DNA from: Actinomadura rayongensis
GTDB taxonomy: Bacteria; Actinomycetota; Actinomycetes; Streptosporangiales; Streptosporangiaceae
Assembly: GCF_009831215.1 (NCBI RefSeq)
Contig: NZ_WUTW01000002.1
Location: forward strand, 744,001 to 808,000
Direction: 5' to 3'
Length of the DNA stretch: 64,000 nt
In this document: positions 46,340 to 55,088 of the stretch, piece after piece
Layout of the letters: each line of letters starts with the position of its first letter
Position numbering within the stretch: position 1 is the first letter of the stretch
Notes under the pieces: model-generated
Seen by the model: only the letters and a program-made list of their open reading frames with translations
Told to the model about the DNA's origin: nothing
The model's database searches: none
Position numbers and translations under genes: made by a program

Positions 46340-47624
46340 CGCCGCCGCCTCCTTCCCCGGCGCCGGTCGGGGCGCCGTCGTCGTTGCCCGTGGGGTTGCC
46401 GATCCAGCGGATCATCGTGCGTCCTTGCTTGCGGCTCCGGTTCCACGCGCGGAACGCCGTCGGCCCGATCGGCTCTTCGCCTGCGGCCGGGGGCGCGCCG
46501 TCGCTCGGCGGGCCGCCATCGGGCTGGGAAGCCGTATCGCCTACGGTCCCGGGTGGTGCGTCATTCGCCGGGCCGTTGCCCGGTTCGTCGGACCCGGAGG
46601 GCGCCGGATCGCCGCGTCGGTCGCCGAGCTGTTGATTCAGGTAGTCGGCGTGACCTGCGGCGCTGCCGGACGACGCCGTCCCGCCGAGGCCGTACGAGCG
46701 CAGCGCCCCAACCGCGGTCGCGCCGCCGATGACCGCGGAGAAGACTCGTCCTCCGCCCCCGCCGCCGTCCTGTCCGGGCGTGATCCAGGAGAACAGCTGC
46801 AGCAGGACCGGGAAGGCGAACAGGCTGATCAGCATCATCGTGTGGCCGAGCAGGATCGCCCGCATCCCCGTCCCGTGCCCGATCAGGATGAACGCGGTCG
46901 CGTAGACCCCGGCGGCGATCGGCTTGTAGAAGACCAGGGCCAGCGTCCAGCCGCCTCCGCGCCGCAGCCACGGACGGGTCGCCGAGGTCGCCATCCCGGC
47001 GGCGGCCAGCGGGAGCATTCCCACCAGGACGATCAGCGCGCCGTGGCGGAACAGCAGCAGGATCGCCTGGATGATCCCGACGAACAGCGCGATGAGCGAC
47101 ATCACCAGCACGAACGCGGCGGGCGCGCCTGCCGGAAGCGCGACGAGTTTGGTCATCCGGGAGCTGAATCCGTCGTCGGCGGCGGCCTTGAGCACCCAGT
47201 CCGTCCAGGCGTCACCCCAGCAGAGCAGGATGTTGGGCAGCGTCGTCCCGATCACGGTGACGACCACCAGCACGGCCAGCCCGGTTCCGGCGTCCACCAG
47301 GGGCGCGGACTTGCGCACCAGCGCCATCTTCCCGGCCACGAACAGCAGAGACGCGATGGCGACCGCGATCGTCAGCGGGCGGGTCACGTTCTGCAGGAAC
47401 TCGATCGCCGATTCCTTCTCCAGGTCGGGCGACGGCGTGCGCAACCACCACGTCGCGGTGTGGGACACGAACCACCCGACGGCCTCCTGCATGGCTTTGG
47501 CGGCGCTGTCCAGCGCGTTGCCGCCGATCTCGCCGGCCAGGTCCGGCAGCGGCGGCCCGAACGGATGGCTGCCGTGATCCACCGGCTCCACGCACTGCGG
47601 ATCGGTGAGGGGACTGCACGGCAC
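46332..47624 (-). CDS. VirB6/TrbL-like polytopic membrane protein
   Basis: 430 residues from a GTG start. An N-terminal extracellular part is followed by about five or six membrane helices between 80 and 300 (ITIAVAIASLLFVAG, LAVLVVVTVIGTTLP, FVLVMSLIALFVGIIQAILLLF, LIVLVGMLPLAAAGMA, LIGHGTGM, MLISLFAFPVLLQLF). A disordered Gly/Pro-rich tail of over 100 residues and a polyglycine end complete it. It matches the SCO6881-type inner-membrane channel component. It overlaps the SCO6880-type gene by eight bases. Confidence 0.88.
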   Translation of the reverse strand: MPCSPLTDPQCVEPVDHGSHPFGPPLPDLAGEIGGNALDSAAKAMQEAVGWFVSHTATWWLRTPSPDLEKESAIEFLQNVTRPLTIAVAIASLLFVAGKMALVRKSAPLVDAGTGLAVLVVVTVIGTTLPNILLCWGDAWTDWVLKAAADDGFSSRMTKLVALPAGAPAAFVLVMSLIALFVGIIQAILLLFRHGALIVLVGMLPLAAAGMATSATRPWLRRGGGWTLALVFYKPIAAGVYATAFILIGHGTGMRAILLGHTMMLISLFAFPVLLQLFSWITPGQDGGGGGGRVFSAVIGGATAVGALRSYGLGGTASSGSAAGHADYLNQQLGDRRGDPAPSGSDEPGNGPANDAPPGTVGDTASQPDGGPPSDGAPPAAGEEPIGPTAFRAWNRSRKQGRTMIRWIGNPTGNDDGAPTGAGEGGGGGG

Positions 47625-47628
47625 CCGC

Positions 47629-48291
47629 TCACCCCCGTACCGGGAAGAGCGTGAACCCGTCCGGCGCGCCGACGGGGACCGCGGCGTTCGCCCAGTCGCC
47701 GCCGAGCGGCGCGACCGCGCGCCAGTCGCCGTCCTTCCATTGGACTTCGATGCGTGTTGCGGCGCGGACGGTCAGATCGTCGTCACCCGGCCCGGACGAC
47801 AGGACGTCCAGCGTCGCGGCGTCGGGGCTGTAGCCGAGCCAGCGGAACCCCTCGACGGTGGCGAACGCGCGGACGTCTCGCTTCCGCAGTCGGTCGTGGC
47901 CGGTGCCGGTGGCCGTCGCCAGCTGCGGCTGGTCGGGGCCGATGACCTGCTGGTCGATCGTCGGCTCGAACACCGCCGGCTCCCACTGCGGTGCCGCACG
48001 GACGGCGATGTGGATCACGGCCAGGAGCGCGCCGCGGGGCGTCCGGGCGAATCCGGACGCACGGTCCCCGTCGCGTCGGCGGGGACCATCGGACGCCCGG
48101 GGAAGCGGCATGCCGTGGAAGTCGTCCCAGACCAGGTCCGTCAACGCGACCGAGGGGACGGCCTCGAACGGCGTCGGGACGACCGTTCGCGGCACCGCCG
48201 TCTCGTGGTGGGTCGCCTGCTGGACCAGGGCGCCGGCCAAGGTGAGGGTGACCGCCGCGTGGACGCCGGTCAGAACGCGTCGGCGGATCAC
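47629..48291 (-). CDS. Membrane-anchored VirB8-like or conjugation accessory protein
   Basis: 220 residues from the GTG at 48291, chosen because it overlaps the upstream stop (GTGA). The N terminus has one membrane anchor (VLTGVHAAVTLTLAGALVQQ) followed by an exported domain with strands such as LLAVIHIAVRA, VRAFATVEGFRWLGYSPDAATLDV and TRIEVQWKDGDWRAVAP. This single-anchor alpha/beta shape resembles VirB8/TcpC-type proteins in actinobacterial transfer clusters. The call is by shape and position, not a firm homology. Confidence 0.7.
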   Translation of the reverse strand: MIRRRVLTGVHAAVTLTLAGALVQQATHHETAVPRTVVPTPFEAVPSVALTDLVWDDFHGMPLPRASDGPRRRDGDRASGFARTPRGALLAVIHIAVRAAPQWEPAVFEPTIDQQVIGPDQPQLATATGTGHDRLRKRDVRAFATVEGFRWLGYSPDAATLDVLSSGPGDDDLTVRAATRIEVQWKDGDWRAVAPLGGDWANAAVPVGAPDGFTLFPVRG

Positions 48292-48623
48292 TGGAAGAAC
48301 ACCCCCACGATCGCCGACGCGGAGGCGGCCAGGCTCAGCCCGCCCAGGACCCAGGGGATGCCCGTGGCCCCGTCGGCGGCGAACGTCGAGCGGTTCTTGC
48401 GTCCGATCGCCATCTGCCCGGCGCAGATGCCCAGTCCGGCGAGGCCGCAGATCAGGACGCCGTACTTGCCCCAGCCCAGGAGGACGTCCATCTTGGCGTC
48501 CAGGCCCGGCGGAGCTTGCGGCGGTGGATTGGGCACGCGTACTTGCGGGGTCGGTGCGGCGGCGGTCAGCGGGTGGAGCTTGTAGAGGAGAGCAAGGCCG
48601 AGCGTGGACGGGGTCAGCGGCAT
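48288..48623 (-). CDS. Small two-helix membrane protein of the transfer operon
   Basis: 111 residues. After a Pro-rich segment come two membrane helices (YGVLICGLAGLGICAGQMAIG, then WVLGGLSLAASASAIVGVFF) separated by a basic loop (RKNRS). This resembles VirB2/TrbC-like or pilin-size proteins that precede the channel genes in actinobacterial elements. There is no cleavable signal. It is coupled to the downstream gene by a GTGA overlap. Confidence 0.78.
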   Translation of the reverse strand: MPLTPSTLGLALLYKLHPLTAAAPTPQVRVPNPPPQAPPGLDAKMDVLLGWGKYGVLICGLAGLGICAGQMAIGRKNRSTFAADGATGIPWVLGGLSLAASASAIVGVFFQ

Positions 48624-48647
48624 AGGGCCTCCGGAAGATGCGGCGGG

Positions 48648-49142
48648 TCAGCGGGAGAGGTCGAGGAGCAGGTCGAGCGCGGCACGCGCCCGGACGGGCA
48701 GGTCGACACGGCCGGGGTCGTCGACGGAACGCAGCGCCGGGACGAAGGGAACCCGGACGGTGCGGCGCACCCGGCCGGCCAGCAGCGAGAACCGCGCGGT
48801 CGCGTCGCGGGGTTCGGGTCCCGCGCCGTCGGCCACGACGACCAGCGCGGCGACCTGACGCGTCGGCGCGCGCGGATCGGGATCGGCGGCCGTCACCGCG
48901 CGCGTGGCGTGCCAGGCCGCCGCGACGGTGTTGCGGGACACGATCACCAGGCGGCGTCCGCAGGCCCGCGCGACCGGATCCTCGCCCGGCAGCAGCCCGC
49001 CGATCGAGCCCAGGTCCCACGACGGAGGCAGCAGCGCCGCCAGCGTCGAGGTCCCGGCACCACCGTGCGCGCCCAGGAACGCCAGCTCGGCGCAGCGCGC
49101 GGGCGGGCTGTCCGACTCGATGGTCCGACGACGAGGAAACAC
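48648..49142 (-). CDS. DUF6668-like P-loop protein
   Basis: 164 residues. A P-loop (LGAHGGAGTSTLAALLP, 23-39) is followed by DLGSIGG and VVIVS-type strands as in MinD/ParA-like and DUF6668 proteins of actinobacterial conjugative elements. The invariant lysine of Walker A is Thr here (GAGTST), so classical ATP hydrolysis is doubtful. I prefer the GTG at 49142, with GGAGG eight bases upstream, to a TTG at 49202. It is first in the leftward transfer operon. Confidence 0.75.
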   Translation of the reverse strand: MFPRRRTIESDSPPARCAELAFLGAHGGAGTSTLAALLPPSWDLGSIGGLLPGEDPVARACGRRLVIVSRNTVAAAWHATRAVTAADPDPRAPTRQVAALVVVADGAGPEPRDATARFSLLAGRVRRTVRVPFVPALRSVDDPGRVDLPVRARAALDLLLDLSR

Positions 49143-49285
49143 TCCGAGTCCTCCAATGAGTAGCGGTGTCGTCACCGTAAGTGGCAAGATGATGGAGCGC
49201 AAGCATCGTCAAACGTGTTCTGTGCGTGTCAAACAATCGAGAACGTCGCTACCGCAGCACCCCGCCAACGTCCTTGGAAGGCGCG

Positions 49286-49564
49286 ATGAACCCCATGCCA
49301 GGAGTCGAAGTGATGTCCCTGCCCGGCCGAGACCCCGACGTGCTCACGACGAGCGAACTCGCCGCCAAGCTCGGCCTGTCGCCCCAGACGGTCCGCCGGA
49401 TGGCCAACGCCGGGCAGATCCCGGCCCTCAAGACCGGCAGGGACTTCCGCTACTCCTGGGAAGCGGTCCGGCATGTGCTGCGGCAGCCCCGCGACCTACC
49501 GGGGGAACCTGCCGATGAACCGACCGACGACCCGCCCGGGAGCGGAGCGCCTCCCGCCCCCTGA
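49286..49564 (+). CDS. Excisionase-type HTH protein
   Basis: 92 residues from the ATG at 49286, with GGAAGG five bases upstream. The HTH_17 core LTTSELAAKLGLSPQTVRRMANAGQIPALKTGRDFRYSWEAV is typical of excisionases and small element regulators. The tail is Pro/Asp-rich. It is divergent from the transfer operon and may control it, or help the integrase at 50981 in excision. Confidence 0.82.
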   Translation: MNPMPGVEVMSLPGRDPDVLTTSELAAKLGLSPQTVRRMANAGQIPALKTGRDFRYSWEAVRHVLRQPRDLPGEPADEPTDDPPGSGAPPAP

Positions 49565-49591
49565 TCGTTCGCCATCGCGTCGGCGGCGCCG

Positions 49592-50575
49592 ATGGTGAAG
49601 CCCGCGGCGTGCGCCGCGACCGCACTGTTCGGCGTGCCGCTGCTGATCGTCCTGTGCCTCACCGGCGCGCCGGCGTCACCTGCCGCCGCTCCTGATCTGA
49701 CCGGTGAGCCCTCTGCCGAAGCGCGGCGCGATATCCCGCACGACTACCTGCGCTGGTATCAGGCCGCCGCCCGCACCACTCCGGGCCTGGGCTGGAACGT
49801 GCTCGCCGCGATCGGGAAGGTCGAGTCCGACCACGGCCGCTCCCGCGCCCCCGGCGTCCGCAGCGGCGAGAACAGCGCGGGCGCGGGCGGACCCATGCAG
49901 TTCCTCGCCGCCACCTGGGCCGCCTACGGCGTCGATGCCGACCACGACGGCCGCGCGAACCGCTACTCCGCGCCCGACGCCATCTACGGAGCCGGCCGCT
50001 ACCTCGCCGCCAACGGCGCCACGCAGGGCGGCCGTCACCTCCGCCGCGCGATCTGGCAGTACAACCACGCCGACTGGTACGTCCGCAAGGTTCTCGACCA
50101 AGCCGCGCGTTATGCCACGTCCGCAGTTCTCGCCCCGGCGGTCGGCGGACGCGGAATCATCGCGGCTCGCGCCGCCCTGCACTGGCTCGGCACTCCCTAT
50201 TCCTGGGGCGGCGGCACAGCGGCCGGCCCGACGTACGGCGTCGCACAAGGTGCCCACACGCGCGGATTCGATTGCTCCGGCCTCGTCCAATACGCCTGGG
50301 CCAAGGCCGGAATCCACCTCCACCGCGTCGCCGCCGATCAGTACAACGACGGCCCCCACGTCCCCCGCGCGGCACTGCAACCCGGCGACCTGCTCTTCTT
50401 CGCCCACAACCCGAACGACCCGGCCACCATTCACCACGTCGGCCTCTACCTCGGCAACAACCGCATGGTCCACGCCCCTCAGACCGGCGACGTCGTCCGT
50501 GTCACCCGCCTCGCCGGCGAACGCGAGCACGAATATGCCGGAGCCACCCGACCCACTAACCCGCACCCCGCCTGA
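49592..50575 (+). CDS. Secreted lytic transglycosylase / NlpC-P60 peptidase
   Basis: 327 residues. Signal peptide: ALFGVPLLIVLCLTGAPASPAAA (within 11-33). The SLT-type domain has the catalytic Glu at about E78 (IGKVESDHG), then GPMQFLAATWAAYG and AIYGAGRYLAANG. The NlpC/P60 domain has C228 (GFDCSGLVQYAW) and H281/H282 (IHHVGLYLG). It cuts peptidoglycan glycan strands and stem peptides, as VirB1-type enzymes do to open a path for the conjugation channel. It sits between the excisionase and a small ORF near the integrase. Confidence 0.92.
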   Translation: MVKPAACAATALFGVPLLIVLCLTGAPASPAAAPDLTGEPSAEARRDIPHDYLRWYQAAARTTPGLGWNVLAAIGKVESDHGRSRAPGVRSGENSAGAGGPMQFLAATWAAYGVDADHDGRANRYSAPDAIYGAGRYLAANGATQGGRHLRRAIWQYNHADWYVRKVLDQAARYATSAVLAPAVGGRGIIAARAALHWLGTPYSWGGGTAAGPTYGVAQGAHTRGFDCSGLVQYAWAKAGIHLHRVAADQYNDGPHVPRAALQPGDLLFFAHNPNDPATIHHVGLYLGNNRMVHAPQTGDVVRVTRLAGEREHEYAGATRPTNPHPA

Positions 50576-50687
50576 CTCACCGGAGTTCGGCCTTGCTCAA
50601 CGACCCTCAGCGCCCAGCCCATCGGCATGCCGCGCACCGACCGCCGCACCACCCGAACCCTCTAGTTCTTCGCACTCAGGAGCCGTA

Positions 50688-50921
50688 GTGGCTGATATCG
50701 ATAGGCGGATCGCCGCCTTGGTGTCTTGGAGCAGGACGAAAGACAAGTCCAAGCGGACCAAGGCGGCCCGGGACACGTTCCTTGCGCGGTTCGAGCGTGA
50801 GGTGGATCCCGAAGGGGTGCTCCCTCCCGAACAGCGACGGGAGCGAGCCGAGGCCGCCAAGCGCGCCTACATGCTGCGTCTCGCGAAGCGGTCCGCTCAG
50901 GCGAGGAAGAAGAACGACTGA
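50688..50921 (+). CDS. Small basic hypothetical protein near the integrase
   Basis: 77 residues from a GTG with GGAGCC seven bases upstream. It is highly charged and helical (RDTFLARFEREVDPEGVLPPEQRRERAEAAKRAYMLRLAKRS). Similar small proteins are often found next to integrases of actinobacterial elements; the function is unknown to me. It converges on the integrase gene. Confidence 0.7.
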   Translation: MADIDRRIAALVSWSRTKDKSKRTKAARDTFLARFEREVDPEGVLPPEQRRERAEAAKRAYMLRLAKRSAQARKKND

Positions 50922-50980
50922 ACAAACGCTTCGGCCCCGGTCCGTTCGTTGAACGGACCGGGGCCGACGTGTTCACCCGC

Positions 50981-51928
50981 CTAGTTGTCTTCCATGACGC
51001 GGTCGTACGTGCGACGTGCTCGCGCGCTCGCGGCGCTCCGGCCATAACGCCGGAGCATCTGCGGTGACGTCCAGCCGCTGTGCTCCATCAGGTCGCCCTC
51101 GGCTCCCCCTCGGTCGAGCCAGGTGTGAGCGAAGTTGTGGCGGAACTTGTGCGGGAAAACGGGAACGCCGGTCCTCTCTCCACGACGGACCACCATCTGG
51201 TAGATCCCGTTGTCGGTCATGGGCGGTCGGTTGTTGACACCGAGCCAGAGTTTGCGATGCGACGCGTACGCATGCTTGGAGCGGACGCGAAGGTAGCGGT
51301 CGATGCTGCGCGCGGCCTGATGACCGAAGCGGACGACGCGCTGTTTGTTGCCCTTCCCGTGCAGGAGCACCTCGCGGCGCATGAGGTCGAGGTCGCCCTG
51401 TTCGGGATCTTCCAGATCGATGGTGATCGCTGCCAGCTCCGCCAGCCGCATCCCGGTTGCCTTGAACAGCGAGAGGATCGCGTGGTCGCGGCGCTGGACG
51501 AAGTTCTTCCCCTCGCAGTCCTTGAGGAGCTTGGTGAGTTCCGCGTCGGTGAAGACCGGGACGATCTTCTCCCCCACGGCGGGCGGGCGGAGCTTGGCCG
51601 TGGGGTTCGGGAGCTCTTCGTCGGTGGACCACCACTTGAAGAACGCCTGCAGCGCGCGGTACTGGTTGTTGGCGTAGCTGTCGGAGTAGTGCCCCAGCAG
51701 CCAGACCATCCACGTCCGGACGTCGTCGGGCGTGACGTCGTCCCAGTCCTGGTGGTCGGTGTGGTTGCGCAGGTGCTCCCCTGCGAACCACTGGGCGGCC
51801 TCGACGTAGGTCCGGACGGTCTTGGGAGACTTCCCCTCGGCGTTGAGGTGGAGGGTGAACGAGTTGATCGCGGCCTGGAAGGTACCTGCTCGCAGGTCCC
51901 TGGGCCGTCGCGTGCGAGGCGTGGCCAT
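50981..51928 (-). CDS. Tyrosine recombinase / integrase
   Basis: 315 residues from the ATG at 51928. A SAM-like core-binding domain covers about 15-105 and the catalytic domain about 125-315. Catalytic residues seen are R151 (TGMRLAEL), K182/K185 (HGKGNKQR), H240 and R243 (HKFRHNF), W266 or H263 (MEHSGW) and nucleophile Y275 (RRYGRS). It is adjacent to and reads away from tRNA-Phe, the usual site for elements that insert in the 3' end of a tRNA gene. It should catalyse integration and excision of the transfer element to its left. Confidence 0.93.
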   Translation of the reverse strand: MATPRTRRPRDLRAGTFQAAINSFTLHLNAEGKSPKTVRTYVEAAQWFAGEHLRNHTDHQDWDDVTPDDVRTWMVWLLGHYSDSYANNQYRALQAFFKWWSTDEELPNPTAKLRPPAVGEKIVPVFTDAELTKLLKDCEGKNFVQRRDHAILSLFKATGMRLAELAAITIDLEDPEQGDLDLMRREVLLHGKGNKQRVVRFGHQAARSIDRYLRVRSKHAYASHRKLWLGVNNRPPMTDNGIYQMVVRRGERTGVPVFPHKFRHNFAHTWLDRGGAEGDLMEHSGWTSPQMLRRYGRSAASARARRTYDRVMEDN

Positions 51929-52013
51929 CGCCGATAGTTTTCCTCTGTTCAAGCGGTGTACACCCGCGGGGTCGGATCCGCTTGAGGCGTTTTCGCTGGT
52001 CAGAGGTGCTGTG

Positions 52014-52087
52014 TGGGCAGGGGCGGGGTCGAACCGCCGACCTTTCGCTTTTCAGGCGAACGCTCGTACCGACTGAGCTACCTGCCC
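52014..52087 (-). tRNA. tRNA-Phe (GAA)
   Basis: The acceptor stem GGGCAGG/CCTGCCC, D arm TAGCTCAGTCGGTACGAGC, anticodon stem-loop TTCGC-CTGAAAA-GCGAA (anticodon GAA) and T arm with GGTTCGACCC all fold. CCA is not encoded. It is the likely attachment site of the integrase next door. Confidence 0.95.
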
Positions 52088-52125
52088 GGGACGCGCGGTC
52101 GTCGCGGTGACGTGTGCACGTCGAG

Positions 52126-52200
52126 CGGTCCTGACGGGATTTGAACCCGCGGCCTCCACCTTGACAGGGTGGCGAGCACTCCTAGCTGCTCCACAGGACC
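52126..52200 (-). tRNA. tRNA-Asp (GTC)
   Basis: The acceptor stem GGTCCTG/CAGGACC, anticodon stem-loop CCACC-CTGTCAA-GGTGG (anticodon GTC) and T arm GGGTTCAAATCCC are present. The Asp-Phe order is common in actinomycetes. CCA is not encoded. Confidence 0.95.
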
Positions 52201-52503
52201 TTGCGTTTCCGAGTCTAGCCGCTCGGGGGCGTTGCCCGAGCCGGTCCTCGTGGGCCGTTTCCCTGGCGACGTCCGAAAGCATACGGGATGCTCGCTGCCT
52301 GCGCCAACTCGGTATTCGGCTGGGTGAAAGGGCAGGTCAGAGGGGTGGTGGGCGGGGTTTGGGGTGATGTGTCGTGGGGGCTGGGGGCGGGTTTTCCACA
52401 GCGGTGGGTTCGGCTGGACCGGTGGGGGTGGCTTGGGTGAGTGTGGTGGGGTGCGGCGGCGCGTGTTCGGGCGTTGGGGGGTGGTGGTCGTTATCTTGAG
52501 GGG
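52201..52503. other. tRNA promoter region, low-complexity G-rich tract
   Basis: This holds the promoter of the leftward tRNA pair. From about 52330 it is a G/T-rich tract (GGGGTGG-type runs) without ORF support. Confidence 0.35.
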
Positions 52504-53394
52504 GTGAGGGTTGCGGTCAGCGGGGCCTCCGGGTTGATCGGGGCGGCGTTGGCGGAGAGTCTGGCTGGGGACGGGCATGAGGTCGTCCGGCTTGTTCGGC
52601 GTGCGGCCCGGCGTGCGGGTGAGGTCGGCTGGGATCCCTTCGGGGAGGTCGGTGCGCTGACCGGTGTCGACGCGGTGGTGCATCTTGCCGGGGCCGGGAT
52701 TGGTGAGCGGCGGTGGACGTCCGCCTACAAGCGCGAGATCTATGACAGCCGGGTGCGTGGGACTGCCACGCTCGCTTCCGCGTTGGCTCGTATGGGTGAA
52801 CCGCCTCGTGTGTTCGTCTCTGGTTCGGCTGTTGGGTTCTATGGGGATGCCGGCGAGCGGGTTCTTACCGAGGATGATCCGGCTGGGGGCGACTTTCTTG
52901 CACGTGTTTGTCGTGACTGGGAGGGCGCGGCGGGGGCCGCTGCGGATGCCGGGATCCGTACTGTCCGGATCCGTACGGGGCTTGTCGTCTCTTCGCGCGG
53001 GGGTGCGTTCGGGCGGATGTTGCCGTTGTTCCGGCTGGGGCTCGGCGGGCCGTTGGGGGGTGGGCGGCAGTACTGGAGCTTGATCTCGCTGGCTGATGAG
53101 GTGGCGGCCATTCGGCACGTCATCGACACTCCGGCGGTGTCGGGGCCCGTGAATCTGGTTTGTCCGGATCCGGTGACCAACCGGGAGGTCACCGCGTCGC
53201 TCGGGCGGGCGCTCCATCGTCCGGCGGTGCTGCCGGTGCCCGGTCCCGCGTTGCGGCTCGCGCTTGGTGAGTTCGCTCGGACGGGTGTGCTCGCCAGTCA
53301 GCGCGTTGTTCCGAAGCGTCTGCTTGCGTCTGGGTTCACGTTCGCCCATCCGGATCACCAAGACGTGATTCGGCAGGCCACGCACCGCGTCTGA
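52504..53394 (+). CDS. TIGR01777-family epimerase-like oxidoreductase
   Basis: 296 residues from the GTG at 52504. The NAD(P)-binding motif VAVSGASGLIGAALAESLAG is at 3-22. VVHLAGAGIGERRWTSAYKREIYDSRV, SGSAVGFYGDAGE, FLARVCRDWE and WSLISLADEVAAIRHVI are the family pattern of YfcH/TIGR01777 (extended SDR). The substrate is unknown in most species. Strong G/T content at wobble positions differs a little from neighbours. No operon partner. Confidence 0.92.
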   Translation: MRVAVSGASGLIGAALAESLAGDGHEVVRLVRRAARRAGEVGWDPFGEVGALTGVDAVVHLAGAGIGERRWTSAYKREIYDSRVRGTATLASALARMGEPPRVFVSGSAVGFYGDAGERVLTEDDPAGGDFLARVCRDWEGAAGAAADAGIRTVRIRTGLVVSSRGGAFGRMLPLFRLGLGGPLGGGRQYWSLISLADEVAAIRHVIDTPAVSGPVNLVCPDPVTNREVTASLGRALHRPAVLPVPGPALRLALGEFARTGVLASQRVVPKRLLASGFTFAHPDHQDVIRQATHRV

Positions 53395-53449
53395 CGCGCT
53401 TGGGCGGTCGGTTCTCGCTTTGCGGGGTCGCTGCGGGCGGAGGCGAGTT

Positions 53450-54382
53450 TCACGCGGGTGGTTGGGTTGGGCGTAGGGGGGTTATGGGGGCGGGTTCTAT
53501 GACCGTGTTGTGGAGGGTGCCCAGGGCTTCGATGGTGGCGGACACCTTGTCTCCTGGTTTGAGCCAGGGGTAGGCGTCCGCGCCGTGGGTCTGGGACAGC
53601 TCCAGGATGCAGCCGGTGCCGCAGGTGCCCGAGCCGATCACGTCGCCGGGGCGGACTTCGGTGCCGCGTGAGGCGTAGGCGATCATCTCGCCGAAGGACC
53701 AGTAGACGTCGGACCACAGTGCTCGGGAGTACTCGACTCCGTTGACGGTGCAGGTCATTTCCAGGCGGTGGCCGTTGCCCTCTTTTCTGTCCGCGATCTC
53801 GTCCGGGGTGACGAGGTAGGGGCCCAGGCCGGTGGCGGTGTCCTTGCCCTTGACGGGTCCCATCGCCTGGCGCATTTCGCGGCGCTGCACGTCGCGTCCG
53901 CTCCAGTCGTTGAGGACGCAGTAGCCGACGATGTGGTCTTCGGCCTCGGCCGGGGTCAGGTCGCGGCCGGCTCGGCCGACTATTGCCGCTACTTCCAGCT
54001 CGAAGTCGAATGCCTCTGTGCCGGGTGTCATCCGGACGTCGCCGCAGCCGAGCACCGCGTAGGGGTTGGAGAAGTAGAAGACCGGCGCCTCGTACCAGGC
54101 CGGGTCGATCGTTCGGCCGCGGGAGGCGCGGCCGGCGCGTACGTGCTGCTCGAACGCGTAGAAGTCCCGGACGGTCGGGGGTGTGGCGATCGGCGACAGC
54201 GGGACGATCTCGTCCAGCGGGACGCCTGCGCTGTAACGCAGGGCGGTCGCTCCTGCGGCGCGCAGAGAGCCGTCCTTGATGAGCGGGAGCAGGTCCGAAA
54301 CCCCCTCGATCGTGCGGACGACGTCTCCGTCCACGACCCCTGTTCGGACGGCGTTGCCCTCGGCGTAGCGGACGAACTTCAC
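53450..54382 (-). CDS. Fumarylacetoacetate hydrolase family protein
   Basis: 310 residues. The N-terminal domain is MKFVRYAEGNAVRTGVVDGD. The FAH catalytic domain has DFELEVAAIVGRAGRDL (metal-binding acids), AEDHIVGYCVLNDWSGRDVQRREMR, GSGTCGTGCILEL and WLKPGDKVSATIEALGTLHN. Members cleave C-C bonds of acylpyruvates or hydrate oxo-acids with Mg2+. The substrate here is not evident; no aromatic-degradation genes are adjacent. The last 10 residues are Pro/Thr-rich. Confidence 0.92.
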   Translation of the reverse strand: MKFVRYAEGNAVRTGVVDGDVVRTIEGVSDLLPLIKDGSLRAAGATALRYSAGVPLDEIVPLSPIATPPTVRDFYAFEQHVRAGRASRGRTIDPAWYEAPVFYFSNPYAVLGCGDVRMTPGTEAFDFELEVAAIVGRAGRDLTPAEAEDHIVGYCVLNDWSGRDVQRREMRQAMGPVKGKDTATGLGPYLVTPDEIADRKEGNGHRLEMTCTVNGVEYSRALWSDVYWSFGEMIAYASRGTEVRPGDVIGSGTCGTGCILELSQTHGADAYPWLKPGDKVSATIEALGTLHNTVIEPAPITPLRPTQPPA

Positions 54383-55088
54383 GGGCGTTCCTCCCTTGGC
54401 GGTCTGCGTCCAGTCTCCCTCAACCTTGTCGGGTGGGGTGTGGGCCTATTCGCAACGGTGTTGCTCGTCCGATTCCGGCCAGCGTTCGGTGGTTCTTCTG
54501 GCTGCGGAGTGTCTTGCGGAATTCGTCCGTGGATTACCTTGTGATCGCGTCGTCTGGATTTGCCGCAAGGAGCCGGGAACTGTCCAGCGAGAGCTTGCCG
54601 CTGAAACGCCTTGGTGAGCGGCCGGGGCCTGTCCGGGCGGCGATCGCCCAGGCCATGCGGGGGCGCCGGGCGAATGGGGAAGTGCCGTCGCCGACGTCAT
54701 CACCAGGTCGAATGCGATGAGCGGCATGGAGGTGGACGTCGTCGAGGCGTCACGCGCGCCGTTCCCCTGGAACCCGCGCACGTACGAGTCGGCGGTGAGG
54801 GCGGGCCCCGGCGGGTGCTCGGCGCCGCCCGTTCGGGATCGCGCCGGGAACGGTCAGGCGGGTGCGCGGAGTGGGACGGAGCATGCCGCCCGCCCTTCCG
54901 TACTTCGGAGTAGGAAACGGTGAAAAAGATCACTGCCGTTTCGGATACATGACCCCTGGACAGGACTTTCCGAAACCTTCTATCCGGCGGAGCCGGTTGA
55001 ACGTTCGGTGGCTGTTGGCCAGACGCGTAGATAACGATTCGGGTAGCCCCGGTAGCCAGCGGCACCGGACGGTGTCAGCCTGTGCGCT
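54383..55088. other. 706-bp gap with no convincing gene
   Basis: Short ORFs exist on both strands but show neither conserved motifs nor good ribosome sites. I see no tRNA, repeat or terminator that I can defend. The segment includes the promoter of the FAH gene (left) and of the DUF5519-like gene (right). Confidence 0.4.

Noticed and set aside
49143..49202. TTG start for the DUF6668-like protein
   Set aside because: The GTG at 49142 has a better ribosome site and begins closer to the conserved P-loop.
52014..52087. A left attachment site duplicating the tRNA-Phe 3' end inside the window
   Set aside because: I looked for pieces of the T arm and acceptor stem (such as GGGGTCGAACC) to the left and saw none; it may lie outside or be too short to recognise by eye.
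54396..55065. Several 60-120 codon ORFs on both strands of the 54.4-55.1 kb gap
   Set aside because: No conserved motif, no good ribosome site and mutually overlapping frames; treated as noncoding.
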